64,000 nt of DNA from Ceratobasidium sp. AG-K. Taxonomy: Eukaryota; Basidiomycota; Agaricomycetes; Cantharellales; Ceratobasidiaceae. Made by a program: the position numbers and the translations under genes. The notes beneath the pieces are model-generated. The model had not been told where the DNA came from. It was given only the letters and a program-made list of their open reading frames with translations, and ran no database searches. Location: positions 765,001-829,000 of the forward strand of contig JAWNGF010000013.1 in the NCBI GenBank assembly GCA_037039685.1. The letters are read 5' to 3'. Shown here piece by piece: positions 37,690 to 49,928 of the stretch. The number at the start of each line of letters is the position of its first letter. Positions within the stretch are counted from its first letter, which is position 1.

Positions 37690-38101
37690 TTTGGGCAGCG
37701 GGATGCGTGTAACAGCGATGGGCTCTCTGGGCAGCCCGAGCGGAGTACTCCGGATGCAAATCGCTGCGGCTTGAGGTGCTGCTTAGTCTCTTTAGTCAGC
37801 CATGTGCTGATCAAGCCTGGAACAACATACTTATCACTCTAGCTGTTAGACAACGTACAACCTAACCTCTCCGCAAGTTACCGAATAGATACACCACATA
37901 ATTGGTCGAAATCTATTCTTATTTCAGACCTTGGTCGGAATCGTTGTTGAATAACACCAACGGGTGCTTTGGGTAATCGAGGGAATTCGTGGCTTGTTCG
38001 ACGCTGCAATTTCAAGAGCTGGTTCCTAACTCTGGATCTAATTGGAGTCTAGGATCTTCTTGGAGGCTCATACCGTTGTATCGATTTGACACTTTTGATC
38101 C
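37690..38101. promoter_or_regulatory. Shared divergent promoter region of RACK1 and Med1
   Basis: There are 412 bp between the start codons of RACK1 (-) and the Med1-like gene (+). No coding content is seen. The two genes may share regulatory elements; no specific site is recognised. Confidence 0.45.
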
Positions 38102-40408
38102 ATGGAGACGTCTCAAAAACCAACGTCAATACTGGCGGCAGTTGATGACTTGTTGCTTCGCGTCAACGCTGCGTTCCCGTCTTCAGACCCTCAGGATATG
38201 CATACTTATGCTACAAAAGCTCCTTCTCAGCCCTTTCTCAAAGAGATCTTGGATGTAACTCAGTCCGTCTCGAACGCTCTAGTGACAATGATTCCGGTAA
38301 GCGACTCCAAGGCAATATCCTTGCTAAAAGAGCACGCTACTCACGATCAAACGGTTTTCGAAGTACGTGTTTTAATCCCTTGAGCAAAGAATGTTTGAGA
38401 AGAACTTGCGCAGCGTCAAGATTTGAGTCGTCGAGCGCTCGACCTACTGCATGGCCAAGTTGGGCATTGGGTTGAAGATATTCCGCTAGACATCAAGCTT
38501 CGCCCCGACTTTGTGCTTTCGCAGGTCGAAAATTGGGCAAAGGACGCGAAGATGGAGGTTTATCAAAGTGTTGAGAACGGCCAAAACACGCTGACCTGCG
38601 CTGGATCGGCGGTTGTTCTTGACCTCGTATTCGAAAAATTAGACACGGGAGCCAACCCGCCAACCATCAAGCTCACATCATTAAAGTCGTCTTATCCTAC
38701 TTCCTCCGAGTCCGCTCCAGTGACTCAGCCTTTGAACCCTGTCGAGGAGCTCCTTGAATCAGAAATCACTGCCTTTATCCGCGAAGTTCTGTCGAAAGAT
38801 GCTAATGCACAAAAGGCGGCGCAACTTGCTCGGCGTGTTATTGAACATATACAGTACATCATGCTTCTCGACGCCCAGGCCGCTCGGGAAGCTGTAACTG
38901 GGGACACTGGTGCTAGATGGTTCGCCGAGGTCGGGATTTTATCCCCCAAGGTAATTGATGTTGCGTGTCAAGAAGCAGCTGGGCTTTGTAGGTACGTGAG
39001 AATCCCACTTTTAGGTTCCAGTGTCTAATACGAGCAACAGCCAATTAGGGACAGCCAAAGCACCCCTGGACATTTTCCTACGCCGTGCTCACGCCCTTCC
39101 TTTGATCAATCTGAACTCGCCCAGTATCTCCTTCCTCATTGGCATTACCCCTATATCATATCTAAGCCTTCTCAGGATGCCCACAGACTCCACGAACCCT
39201 GCTACTCCCGGCCCGCAGCCTTCACTCGATATTCCCAATACACTCCTTCGACGCTTCGTAGCCCAACATCCCACACCCCCTGGCATCACCACCTGTAATC
39301 TGATAATTGTTTCGAGAAACCAGTCTGACTCGGGAGGGATTCATCAAACGCCCCCGCGTGCACCTCACTTCTCGCTTCTGCAGACTCCATCTGTGCCATC
39401 ACAGTCCCACACTTTCCCGTTACCCGGTGGCGGGTATGCGTGGGTACTAGATTTTGGAGCAAAGGGGTTAGTGATGAGAAGCAGTGCGATGCAAGCTCTT
39501 GTCCAGGCTTTGGGTCACGTTGGTGACATTGAAGTCGCGCTTTCCGGAATAGGGTTTATGAACCTGGGTATGGGTCTGATGAGCGAGGAGAACACAAGCT
39601 GGCTCAATATGCTGGTATGCAATTTATTACAACGCCTTCATACCAATCAATTTACGAACTGGTTTTTAGCTCCAGAAGCCTGTTGGGATGCGCGTAGAAC
39701 AGTTGTATACAACGCAAGCAAGTCAGGCACTGCTAATTCTGACCGAATCTGACATCGATCCTCTAATCTCTAGACGTCTCCCAATAATCTGTTTTCACCT
39801 ATTCAGTTAACTCTACGAGTCCCCTCCGAAGCAGGCTTCCATCTTGGCAGGGTAAGGGTTCGGAATATGGCCGAAGTGTGGTCAGTATTAGAGGTCAGTT
39901 GTCACCAATTTTTCAAGTGAGTGAGGTGCTCAATGTTGGCAGATCGTTCGGGAGCAATGCTGGTTGAATAGTATCATTGCATCGTACGATTGGGTCGACA
40001 GTCCTCCACAATATACCGAGGCACATGAAGCACAAGGGCTCTCTAATCTTTTATCCGGTATGGTGATCTGTAGCCGTATAAACTATCACGCAGTATTCTA
40101 ATACCAATGTAGGAAGATTCCTCTCAATTCCTACACAGATGACTATCTCCACAGGTGCCTCTCCGCTATCTGTGCTTCTTCAGTTTCCTATCCCTACAAA
40201 AAGCAGCGTGCCGTCAGTAGTCCAGCTTATGACATCGTACGACCCCACAGCCACTCGAGGCACTCGCATCCAGTTTGGAAGCCTAGATCCCAAAGTGTCA
40301 ATCGCTGAGATACTAGGACGGTTCGAGGACCAGGTCGATGAGGTCTCGAGAAGGGCGGGTCCATTGGCGGCTGTTGGATGGATTCATGCGCAGCTACGCA
40401 CGTCGTAG
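38102..40408 (+). CDS. MED1: Probable Mediator complex subunit 1 (Med1)
   Basis: ATG 38102 begins METSQKPTSILAAVDDLLLRV. After an intron (GTACGT..GCAG) comes RQDLSRRALDLLHGQVGHWV, then LSQVENWAKDAKMEVY and a TLTCAGSAVVLDLVFEKL strand. A long helical and loop region follows, with PLDIFLRRAHALPL and a PISYLSLLRM segment. The RALDLL..WV and ENWAKDAKMEVY blocks match what I remember of the fungal Med1 domain (middle module of Mediator, contact for activators). Several short introns follow to the stop at 40408. Recognition rests on these blocks only, so it is moderate. The gene is divergent from RACK1 and ends tail-to-tail with the third pectate lyase, 156 bp away. Confidence 0.6.
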
Positions 40409-40564
40409 TATCATTGTTTTTCAGCAAATGCTGATGTCATCGTGCCAGGTTATCGAAAGTGAAAAATATTGATTGCTACTAGTTGTAATCCGGTGTACGT
40501 TATGAGTTCACATACATACAGGGAATGATACAGAGAATGCAAATCAAGGAGCAAAAAAGGACGC

Positions 40565-41552
40565 TCAGAACTTGCAGCTGTAAATACAAGGTTAGTACAC
40601 TTGCATTGTGGAGGTACTACAAATACCCACTTGGCGTTGGATTTGTTCTTCGTCAGCGTCGTTGGTTCGTCACCCTTGTTGTTACCCTGGAATGTGTCGC
40701 ACACGGAGGTTCAGGCTAGCGTACGAGTTCGATTTGGTGTCAATCGTAGCCACGTCGCCATAGTTTGAGTTCACGCCAGCGAGTAGCTTGCCGTTACGGG
40801 CGATGACCTGGCTGATAGCGACTGTGCGTTTGGTTTGGCTGCTGCAGTTTCCGCACGAGCGGTAAAGCTTGCCAAAGTCCTGGACGCAGTACGAGTCGAT
40901 CTTCACGTGGCCTGCCAGTGGTGTGCAGTCGGTACGGTACAAATACAGGTTTCAGAACGTGACTGACCTCCACCATTGTGCTGCACAACCTTGTCGCTTG
41001 CAGCCTTGGCACCACCACCAACAATCGTCGACGTGCCAGATTTTTGCTTGATGGTGATTGCGTCCTCGCACACATCCTCAAACCAGACGTTGCGGATGGT
41101 GCAGGGACCAAGGCAGTGGATGCCCTCGTTCTGGTCTGCGCCGATCACGACGTTGCTGCAGCATGTATGCGTCGGTATCGGGCATAAAAGAATACCGGAA
41201 GGGACTCACGAGATCGTAGCATTGTCCTCCAGGATGAATACCGCATCCTTGGTGCCACCTTCCTTTTGGCCACCGCACTTGACGCCACGACCGTAGCGCT
41301 TGTTGCCGCCTGTAGATGAATCTCACGTCAGTGGTAAAACTAGGGGTAGAACAACAGGCGATACTAACCATCGAACGACTTGCCAGCGAGGATAGTGCTA
41401 GCTGAAGGAAGCTTCACGTTTGTCGACGAGGATGGGTTGGGGAAAGAGCAACTGGCTGCGCGTTTGACCGGAGTAGGAGAGGGAACGGCCAGCACAGTGT
41501 GCGCGAGGGCACCGAAGAGGGTACTAAGAGCAATAATGGAAAGCTGGACCAT
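40565..41552 (-). pseudogene. Third pectate lyase (PL3-like), with one-base frame break
   Basis: It has the same five-exon layout as the inverted pair at 13.6-16.4 kb, but is clearly diverged in protein and introns. The start MVQLSIIALSTLFGALAHTVLA is a signal peptide. All beta-helix motifs are kept ([40 protein letters not shown]). In exon 4 an extra base at 40710-40711 (GGTTCAGG where the other copies imply GGTCAGG) shifts the frame at SYASL. The original frame resumes immediately after as SVCDTFQGN and runs to the normal end NA/NCKF and TGA at 40565. Everything else is intact, so the break is either a recent mutation or an assembly error. If it is an error, this is a functional gene. Confidence 0.8.
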
Positions 41553-41660
41553 AGCTTAGGGCGGCCTACTAGTGAGAGGTGAGAGTGTTCCAGACGAGTA
41601 AGAACCGCTGTAGAGAAGAGTGTGTGCTGAGCGTTATGTCGCTGGGAACTTCTGACCCCA

Positions 41661-41668
41661 TTTTTATA
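41661..41668 (-). promoter_or_regulatory. TATA box of the third pectate lyase
   Basis: TATAAAAA on the minus strand about 110 bp upstream of ATG 41552, close to the position in the inverted pair although the surrounding promoter has diverged. Confidence 0.5.
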
Positions 41669-42269
41669 CCTGAGGGATTCACTATTAGAGTAAATGCGTC
41701 GGACCTCTCTCCGAACTAACCGCGAGAGATTCTCTACCAAATTACTGTCCAAGCACAGAGTTGGTAGTCACCAGGTATGCATTTGTGTCGCATGACGCAT
41801 CCCTTGGGTTGGCTTGTGTTGGGTTTGGCACTTCTCTCGGGCCAAGATAATTTTGACGTGTCGGTTCTAAGCGTGGACCAGCATCGTCATGACACACTTA
41901 GTCGTGTGGTATTGACTTCGAATTCCGCTTGCCGGTGCCAAGACACAGCGACCCAACGTCTAGAGCCACTATACAGGTGATCCTTGCAGTTCAGTTATCC
42001 AGCCAATCTTCGCAATTAGCCGCGCGTGGATGCTCAGATAAGCTACCAACTAATCCTTTTTCGGTAATAGGCATGCAATGTATAAACTAAAGAATCCCTC
42101 CCGGCGGTCCGGATGACGACGAAACTACATCCTGTGACCACGCCAAGCGCTGCAACTGCCATACCTGGCGAACTGACCGGCTGCATCATAGCCTTCTAGG
42201 CGGGCCGGGCTTCATTGGCATTACTCATCTGGTAATACGAAAGCCTAGATGTCAGACGTCGTGAGTTAG
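41669..42269. other. Intergenic, no gene seen
   Basis: Upstream region of the third pectate lyase. No recognisable coding or RNA feature. Confidence 0.4.
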
Positions 42270-42750
42270 TTATGAATGCAGCCAAAATGTCGGAGTAGTA
42301 TTCAGAGGATTATTTCTTTGTTTAAGAGCCGCTAAACCAATCAGTGATACGATAGAGAGCGACGAAGTCACCAAAGTGACTATCCACCCGGCTGGATGGC
42401 TTGAACTCGCGTCGAACGAGTCGAATGCGTAGCTAGGTGAAAGCAGAATTGTAGTGGGCTGTATTTGCAAATCTCCCACTTGATATCTTTGAAGAAGTTG
42501 GGCCACAGATGAAACGTTATGCATGCGCGTGAGTGCCATACGGAACATGTTGTTTGGCCAACTGATCGCCCGGTCCGGCGCTAGCGACTCATGTATGCTT
42601 AGGGCGGCACGCCCATGGGAATCAATGGAGGGTGTCTCGCTAATAGTTCGGAGATAGCTCAAACGCCAAGGACATGGTCTGTTATTGCTTCGATACGCAT
42701 ATATCAACCATGTTGACCCCTGGATACAAGCTTCGATATCTCTAAAGTAG
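42270..42750 (-). CDS. Possible exon of a single-pass membrane protein
   Basis: A minus-strand frame of about 160 codons ends at 42270. Near its C-terminus is one clear hydrophobic helix (GWIVTLVTSSLSIVSLIGLAAL) followed by a short basic tail, a type I-like arrangement. Upstream, a TTTAG acceptor near 42745 suggests an exon boundary, but no upstream exon with a start was found. I do not recognise the family. It may be the last exon of a gene whose 5' part is lost or lies in unread exons. Confidence 0.35.
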
Positions 42751-43078
42751 AATATAAGTATACTTCTTTGCAATATTCCTCAATAATGGATATTTGACTA
42801 TTTTCATTGGGGTGGCATAGCAGGCAACCAAGTCAAGCAGCGAGAGAGATGACGCACACGGCGATTGCATTGCTTTCCATTCCAGGCGTTGTTGACTTTA
42901 TCTATTTCATCTCATCGCTCGCACATCTGGTCCAAGCGATATGGTCACTTTGTGGAGTGAGCTCCACGTACAATTGTCATATTGAGTTTGAGTTTCGAGA
43001 GACTTACCATACCTGGCGGATGGGCGGATTTACCGAAATATGAATAGTACTACGTCACCAAAATCCTCTGACGCTAAC

Positions 43079-43195
43079 GAGCGCCGGTTTGCTCATACGT
43101 GCTCGCTTGGGTACAGGAGCACTCAGGAGCACCCGAGTGGCTGTGCAATTGGTGCTCCTATACCCAAGCGAGCACGCACAAGCAAATCGGCGCTC
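43079..43195. repeat. Imperfect hairpin (44-nt arms, 29-nt loop)
   Basis: The left arm 43079-43122 (from GAGCGCCGG to AGGAGCAC) and the right arm 43152-43195 are reverse complements with about five mismatches. The element resembles a small fold-back MITE and lies 116 bp upstream of the UTP6 start codon, so it could affect that promoter. No clear target duplication was found. Confidence 0.7.
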
Positions 43196-43310
43196 ACAAG
43201 CCCAAAAGAGAACCGACGGATTTGCTTGAGTAGGACTTGTGCTCTCAAGGTCTCGTTTTGACACGGTTATCACGTGACATACCGGAATTTTGCCTAACTC
43301 CACAACCACC

Positions 43311-45691
43311 ATGGAGCGGGTTCATTTCTACCAAGAGCAGATGCTCCCAGAATTGAAGGAGCTGGAGGAAAGGGGGATGTTCTCGCAGGTAACACAAACA
43401 ACGACATCCCTACCATTAACTAAACCCCGTTAGTCAGAAACACAGGCCATTTTAAAGCAAAGAACCACGTTCGAATCAGCCTTAGTACGACGTGTAGCGC
43501 TCAAATCGGACTTTCTCAAGTATGTACAATATGAAGTTACCTGGAAGCACTTAGAAAGAAGCGTGTAGCAAGACTCAGTAAGCCTTGTATTCATTTCGAT
43601 GCTGCACTACACTAATCTATGACTAGATGCTACCGAAACCAGGACCTCTCTGTCGGATTACTGCATCGTCCGGCGCCAGTTCTACATCCTTGAGCGGGCG
43701 GTTCGAAAATTCAAGGGTGATGTGTCGTTGTGGGTTCAATACATTGAAGTCGCCAAATCCAATAATGCGCGATCTCTGGTCGGAAAACTTTGTTCTCGGT
43801 GGGTCTTCAACTGGGCTAGCCTCTTATCCAGTTCCTTAAAAATTCCCCAGGGCTCTTTCACTACACCCAACATCTCCTAACTTGTATATCATAGCCGCTT
43901 CTCACGAGTTGGATTCGACACTGTCCCCGACTGGGGCTCGTGCACTTCTGCAGCGTGGTCTACGAATCAATCCAGAGTCGGTCGCGCTATGGACCGAGTA
44001 CGTTCGCATGGAGCTTGGCTACTGCGAGGGACTCAGGCGTCGTTGGAAGACCCTTGGTATTGATCCCACTACTCCAGGTGAAGATGCGGAGGCGATACAG
44101 GCAATTGTATCGGGTGGGATTGCCCGCGCGGTTATTTCGTCTGCTACGCAATCATTGCCCACGCTAGAGCTCCTGGGTTCTTTGCAGAACCTCCTTCAAT
44201 CGTACCCAACAGAGCTTCGCGCCACACTATTGGATTTTCTGCATTCTGAGTTTGCTGCTCGCGACACAGGATCCGGACCTGCTGGAGAGGATTTCCGCTG
44301 CGGGGCAATTGTGCTTCGGGCTACGATTGATATACCAAGTCGACCACTTGAAAGCGGGGCCCAGCTTCCCAAAATACCTCCTCTTCGGCCACTAGTTGCT
44401 GCAGCCTTCACTGGACAAGCGACCCCATTCACTCCCGAATCACAGACCGGCGAGTTCGTAAAGCGTATTCAGAAAGCAAATGAAAGTTTGAGTTTCATTA
44501 GCAAGACCGACTTACGCGTAGCCGAGTTATATGCGCGATGGGTTGCCTCGTGGGTACCAGTTATAACCGAAAATACTTTGGTGAGGTTTTCTGCGAGCCA
44601 TCAAATCCTCTCTAACATCTCCCTACGTAATTAGCGGTTGTATCTTGTCCTAGCGCTTACTACACTAGCCAAACAACTCTGCAAGCAACATCACGATACA
44701 GGACTTCTGCCCGTGCTGGCTACGGTGCTCCGTATCTCACTTCACCTCAACAAAACGACATGCATGGATGAGATCCAGTCGCGAAAACTATCACAAAAGT
44801 TTTCGAAAAAATGTCCCGATGATGTGGGTCTTTGGCTCGCTCGCCTTGATGCCGAATCCGGAGCTATGCGGCCAATAGACTCTGAGTTGTCAATATATAC
44901 GCCCCCAACTACGATACCCGAGCCAATTCACAAGTTATGGGCAGAAGCTCGGGAAAAGGCAAAGGCGCACGCAAGCGAAGATGACTTATTGGTCGAGCTT
45001 TGGCTTTGGGGACTAAACCATATGAAGGGTTCGAACTCGGCAGCAAGAGAAGAAGTATGGGAGGTAGGTGCCACTGTTTGCCGCAGTGCATAGCAAAGAC
45101 CTCACGGTATTGATTTTTCAGGCCATCCTCAGACAGTCTCTATCGCACATATCTCGGACGCTCCATTCTGAGCTGCTATTTCGCCGACTGTATGACATTG
45201 AGAAGTCCTCCAACGAACGATCACTACTAGCCCGGAAGCTAATAACTCAGTATCGCCCGTCCGTGTCGTTCTTCGACCTATCTATGGATCGTGAAGTACT
45301 TTTGCTTCTACCTGAAATGGGGCGAGAGGCGAATCAAGAACAGGTACCTCCACGCAAAAAGCAAAAACAAAGCCAAGGCACTCAAACCCGAGTGACTAAT
45401 CCCATACCACGGGATTACCAGTGCCTGGAGGTCCTGTACAACTCATGGCGTATTATTACCGACCAGCAAATTCCAGCCACCCTCAAGTGGGCAAAATCCT
45501 TGCATCAGCTAGGTCAAGAGGACGAAGCGGAAGAGGCAATTAGGATCGCCGGAGGATCAAAAGGGAAGCTGAAGTTAGAGTGGGAACGCGTTCGTGGGGT
45601 TTGTGGAGACAAAGAATCCTCGAATGTAGAACAGTCCAGTGGTGACCACGCGGAAAAGGACGTCTCGCTTGAAAAAGTAGAGTACAATTGA
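43311..45691 (+). CDS. UTP6: UTP6, U3 snoRNP / SSU processome component
   Basis: Acts in the nucleolus in early 18S rRNA maturation as part of the UTP-B subcomplex. The start MERVHFYQEQMLPELKELEE has the conserved N-terminal UTP6 helix. After introns the conserved blocks are FLKYVQYE, then RKKRVARL in another frame, DYCIVRRQFYILERAVRKFKGDVSLWVQYIE, and HAT-repeat segments such as ARALLQRGLRINPESVALWTEYV. HAT-like helices continue to a charged C-terminus with RKKQKQ. Between 43541 and 43554 the frame is off by one: either one base is missing in ACCTGG, or an unusually short 35-nt intron (43520-43554, GTATGT..TTAG) is removed, which would delete the conserved YVQYE. The former is more likely. 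The stop is at 45691. Confidence 0.88.
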
Positions 45692-45912
45692 GAGTGGACG
45701 TTCAATGTAAAATCAATTTCCATTTCGTTCCTGGCCCATGGAAACTCTAGTGCTCAATTATCGCATGTAACGTGTTACAAGTACATATTGACTGGAAAAA
45801 GTGAAGTGTCGCGATAGCGATTAGCCCGCAAGGAGCCGAAACCGCAATCCCCAAGAAAATAAATAACGTACGTCACAAACGAGGGACAACCGAAACGTAA
45901 TGCTGGCAATTA

Positions 45913-47235
45913 TCAACCAGTTTCTGTTCGTCTTCTCGTCCTCGGGCTACTTTCTTCCATTTTCCTGAGATGCGCATTTGTAAGGCTTGGCACAACATCG
46001 TCTGCGCCGTCCCGTGATCGTTTAAGCGAGGGGGATGGAGGGATCGACCGAGAAGGACCGGTTATGGGCGAGCGACCAGCGCGACGAAGGGAGGGTGACG
46101 ATGTTGTGGTATATATCATCCGGGATGGAGAGGCAACAGGATCTCGGGTTTGAGGGGTAGCAAAAGGACGAGTAGATATGGGGTGCGGTGGGGGAGGAGC
46201 GTTCACACAAGGGGCATGGTGAACGGAGGATGGAGCGGTAGAAGGCGTAGGAGACCTCGGTGGCGAGGGTGTGTTGGACGCATCCTGGTTGTTATCATCA
46301 ACCATAACTGGATCCAATGACACAGGGTCTTGACGAACGTTCCTCGTGGGGGCAGCTCCCATTTGATACTTGACCCCAAGGCCACTATGCGTCCGCACGA
46401 GATTCGTATAGTATTCTTGAAGCATTTCACGGGTACACTGCAAAAAATAGATGCTATTACCATACATACCAGATCGACCAATCTGATGGTAAAACGTGCG
46501 TGGGCACGTACAGTAAGTCTCCAGTCGATCTTCTCAAGGAATTCCCTTTCAAGTACATTCAACTCGATAAGCTTAATTCCACCAACCTAGGTACGAACGT
46601 GCGTCAGTTAATCAAATCATCGAGTGCATGCAATGGGGGCTGACTCGAGCATAGTGTGAGTTTGTGCAAAACGCATCACACAGCGCCTTGGACGATACCG
46701 CAATGGAGGAGATCACAAAGCGGTGAACAGTAAGTGACGATATGGTAAAGTGGGGGAGTCGAGTGCAGATTTGATCGATATAATGTAAGGTAATCAAGAG
46801 ACATGATCGCTAGTGACGGGAAAGCATTGAGCATCTAGACCATGGGGAGAAAGATCGTAGGAATACCTCAACGTTGGTGTATCGTACAATTCGTTTCAGG
46901 TAGTCTTGGATCGTGATGGCAGGAGGGGTGCGAGAGTGAAAGCGAGTTAAAGCCTCACTGGGTTGTGTCAGCGAGGTAAACGGTTTTTCGTCACAAAGAG
47001 GACCTACGGTCTGAGGGGGATCTGGTCGTTGTGGGATGTGAGTCTCTCCAGCATGTCGGCTGAGACAGGAATTAGCGGCGGAAAAAAGTAGACCGGACAG
47101 ACTTCAAGGCTTACAGATAAGAATTACTATGTCATCGATGTTGGCGTCCAAAAAGTCCGGGGGAAGGATAGTGGAGGGCACCGGAGACGCTGAAGAGACG
47201 CCGGCTGTGCACAGCTGGGGTGTCGTTGAATCCAT
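45913..47235 (-). CDS. Pho80/PCL-type cyclin
   Basis: A regulatory subunit of a Pho85/Cdk5-type kinase. ATG 47235 starts a short N-terminus (MDSTTPQLCTAGVSS) and then, over several introns, RFHSRTPPAITIQDYLKRIVRYT. The cyclin core follows: a LITLHYIDQICTRLP-type helix, SLTVHRFVISSIAVSSKALCD, NSHYARVGGIKLIELNVLEREFLEKIDWRLT, and CTREMLQEYYTNLV. HRF/L..SSKALCD..YARVGGI..ELN.LE is the hallmark of the PHO80/cyclin-U family. The tail of about 150 residues is Pro/Ser/Arg-rich and probably disordered, ending RTRRRTETG. It is convergent with UTP6, 221 bp apart. A specific role (phosphate, glycogen or morphogenesis) cannot be told from sequence. Confidence 0.87.
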
Positions 47236-47507
47236 GAAAGAATACTAAAGCCACGCAGTCCGTGGGCATCGCTCAGGTATCCAGATTTTGTGGTGGCTGA
47301 GACTCGCTTCCGTGTCGCGCCTGCTTGTATCCGGTGGTGGTTTGCGTAGATTTGACATATAACTCAAATTGATAACTTCGGCACGAGGGATGATTGGTAA
47401 TCATGCCCGGACAATATATAGAATGACATCATTTGACTTTTATGGAACTACAAAGCTTTTCGTCCCAACTCTGATTCACAAGTCGGGTTATCAAACATCC
47501 GTGTGGT

Positions 47508-49315
47508 TCACTTCCAGCTTGAAACCCCGCTTCGCTTCAAAGTTTTTGGAATCTTGGGTCGAATGCCGTTGGCCCAGATCGTGTCGTAACCACTGATGAA
47601 TTTCAGGTTAAAATTAAGAAACACAGACACCCAGCCTGTGTATACGTACCCAGGAAGAGAACCGTTTCCAGCTTTGGTTCCTGGCTCTAGGTTTCCACTA
47701 TCGTCACCGCAGCAGGAGCGGAATGTTCCCCATACTTCCGTGGCGCTGTCAATCTCCGACAGCGAGTAGAGCAGACGAAGACTTACGAGGACCGGCTGCC
47801 CATCCCGTCCAGCCTATATACTCGTCATTGGCGGCGAGGTAGTCTAGGAGCTCCTGTAGCATGGAATAGCAGTTTGTATTTGAGCCGCCTCCAATTTCAC
47901 CCACAATCGCCCTGTTGATTTAAGCGTCAGTGGTAGACATGTAATTCATCCGACGCCGCTTACTTCAGGCCATATTTCTTTAGCCAAGCTGTGAGTCCGG
48001 CGAGATTCGAAGCGCCAGGTTGAGTACATTCTGCATGTGAGCCGGAAAAATCTTGATCGAGGTACTCGTGAACTTCAATAGCAGTGTTGTTCAAGGGATC
48101 AACGAGCTTATACATATAATTCCCGGATGGTTCGTCACCCTGCGCCGACTCCAACCAGGAATGCCCCCCAGTGTAGCCGTTTCCGGGAGCCAGTATTAAT
48201 TGCTTAGCTCCTGCTGCGCGAATGCCATTGATAGCAGCCTGATCGTTCTTGAGTACAAGTGACGTGGGCATGCTGAAAGCCTGAAGTTAGAGACCCGGTT
48301 CATTCAAGAATACCAGTCTGCATACTCATGAGGTTCATTCATGATACCAAAGCTATACCAGAGATGAGATGTCATACTTGGTGGTTCCGCGTAGACAACG
48401 ACTTACATCACCTTGGGGTTGCTCTTGAAACGACCCGCCAGCTCCTTCCAGAATGCTTGGAACTGGGCTGTGGTAGCAGCCTTGGGATCAGTAGCGCTAC
48501 CAATCACCTGTGCGTCGGAGACAAATTGGGGTTAACACGATTGTGCAATACTGCATGGCATACGTACGCTTCCAGTGGTAGGTTGTTGAGAGGGATCGTT
48601 GTACCTAAGAAACGGCCAAGTGAGACACAGCAAAGTCTCGCGAAGCCAAAAGATTATACCGCATATAGTTGTGAGGCTGGAGGTAAGACTTGTCAATCCA
48701 GAGTGAGGACGAACCAAACAGAAGACTTACATCAAGGATAGCATATGCCCCTTGGTGATTGAGATGTAGTCGATAGCGTCCTTGTACTCGGCAAAGTACT
48801 TGGCGAGCATATACGTAAGACCAGGAGAACGCGAGCCAAATAGCATACACCCACTGTTTCGTTGAACTTGGGACCCAAGCCATAAGATAATGGGCACATG
48901 CGTTCCTGTCGTATTAATGAGCACAGAGCAGACCCAGCAAGGAACCAAAGGAACATACCAGCAGGAAAGCCACGCGAAAAACATTGATCTATTCGTCGAG
49001 AATACGTATATGTCATCACGCTACTCGAAATTTCATGAAAGCGGGTTTGTCGTACCTTGTCGTTTTTGACAAATACATCTACAGTACTCTGGGGCGCGAA
49101 TAGAGTAGCATTCGTAAGCATAGTGGAGACCACAGCGGTGAAGTGAGTACCTTGTTGATAAAAGCATAGTCCACACCAAATCGACCGGGGAGCCCAGTTC
49201 CTGGGGTAGCAGTCGCGCTCCAGGCACCAAACTCTCCGCCCGACTCGTTGACACCAGCATAGAGGATCTTTGCGGCCACACCGACCGCGAAAAGTGGTAG
49301 AGACCAAATCATCAT
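47508..49315 (-). CDS. Secreted GH5 endoglucanase (cellulase)
   Basis: A glycoside hydrolase family 5 enzyme acting on beta-1,4-glucan in plant walls. ATG 49315 starts a signal peptide (MMIWSLPLFAVGVAAK), then YAGVNESGGEFG. Many small exons follow: INVFRVAFLLERM, YFAEYKDAIDYI, AYAILDPHNYMRYNDP, TTAQFQAFWKELAGRF, then the acid/base site FGIMNEPHEMPT. Further on are LAPGNGYTGGHSW, IEVHEYLDQDFSGSH, the nucleophile region AIVGEIGGGSN, and GWTGWAAGP. The end is RPKIPKTLKRSGVSSWK with the stop at 47508. All catalytic elements are present. In the exon coding SITKGAYAILD the reading frame slips by one at a CCCC (GGGG on the coding strand) run near 48748-48751, most likely a homopolymer error. Gene context gives no operon-like link. 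Confidence 0.88.
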
Positions 49316-49928
49316 TGCCCAATTGAGTTGGGGGAGATCAACTACTCGCCTCGTTATTTATGTCGTGGCCTGGTTGGTGCTAGAGGGTCAGCAGACCATT
49401 CGTTGCTGTTCGCTGGCAACTCGTAGCGACAGAAATAAATGGCCGGAGATATTCGTCGAGACATCCGAGTGGAGGAAGAAGTGAGGTGAGCCCAAAATAG
49501 ATGCTTGGCGGAATAACAAGCTACAGAAGCTATTCAAAGAAGGGGGAATGAGCGGGCTGTAGTCTAAGGTTTCCCCGGGGCTGAGTCACAGGATGAATAA
49601 AGACGCTAAACTGAAAGCGTTGCAGGGGTCCCGTGGGTCGGGAAACGCGAAATGAGAGTCACAGAAGCATGTCTGAAGCTGGTGGAAGCACCTACTAGCT
49701 GAGATGGTTTACATTGAATGAAAGCACAGTGGTGCAGTGTGGAAGTCCGGAGAAAAATCGGACTGCTAATCTAGTCAACACGGTGGAACAAAATTTAAAC
49801 ACAGACGCCGGGTAGGCGTTGATGCAAATTGCTTAGAACTCTTAGCTTGCGTAGCAAATTTGGATCAGAGGTGAGTTGGACCTAAAAGCGAAATGAATGG
49901 GAACCAGGGAAGAAGGGAAGAAAAAGAT
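49316..49928. other. Promoter region of the GH5 gene
   Basis: No coding content. It includes a T-rich run just beside the tRNA at 49929, serving as Pol III terminator on the minus strand. Confidence 0.4.
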
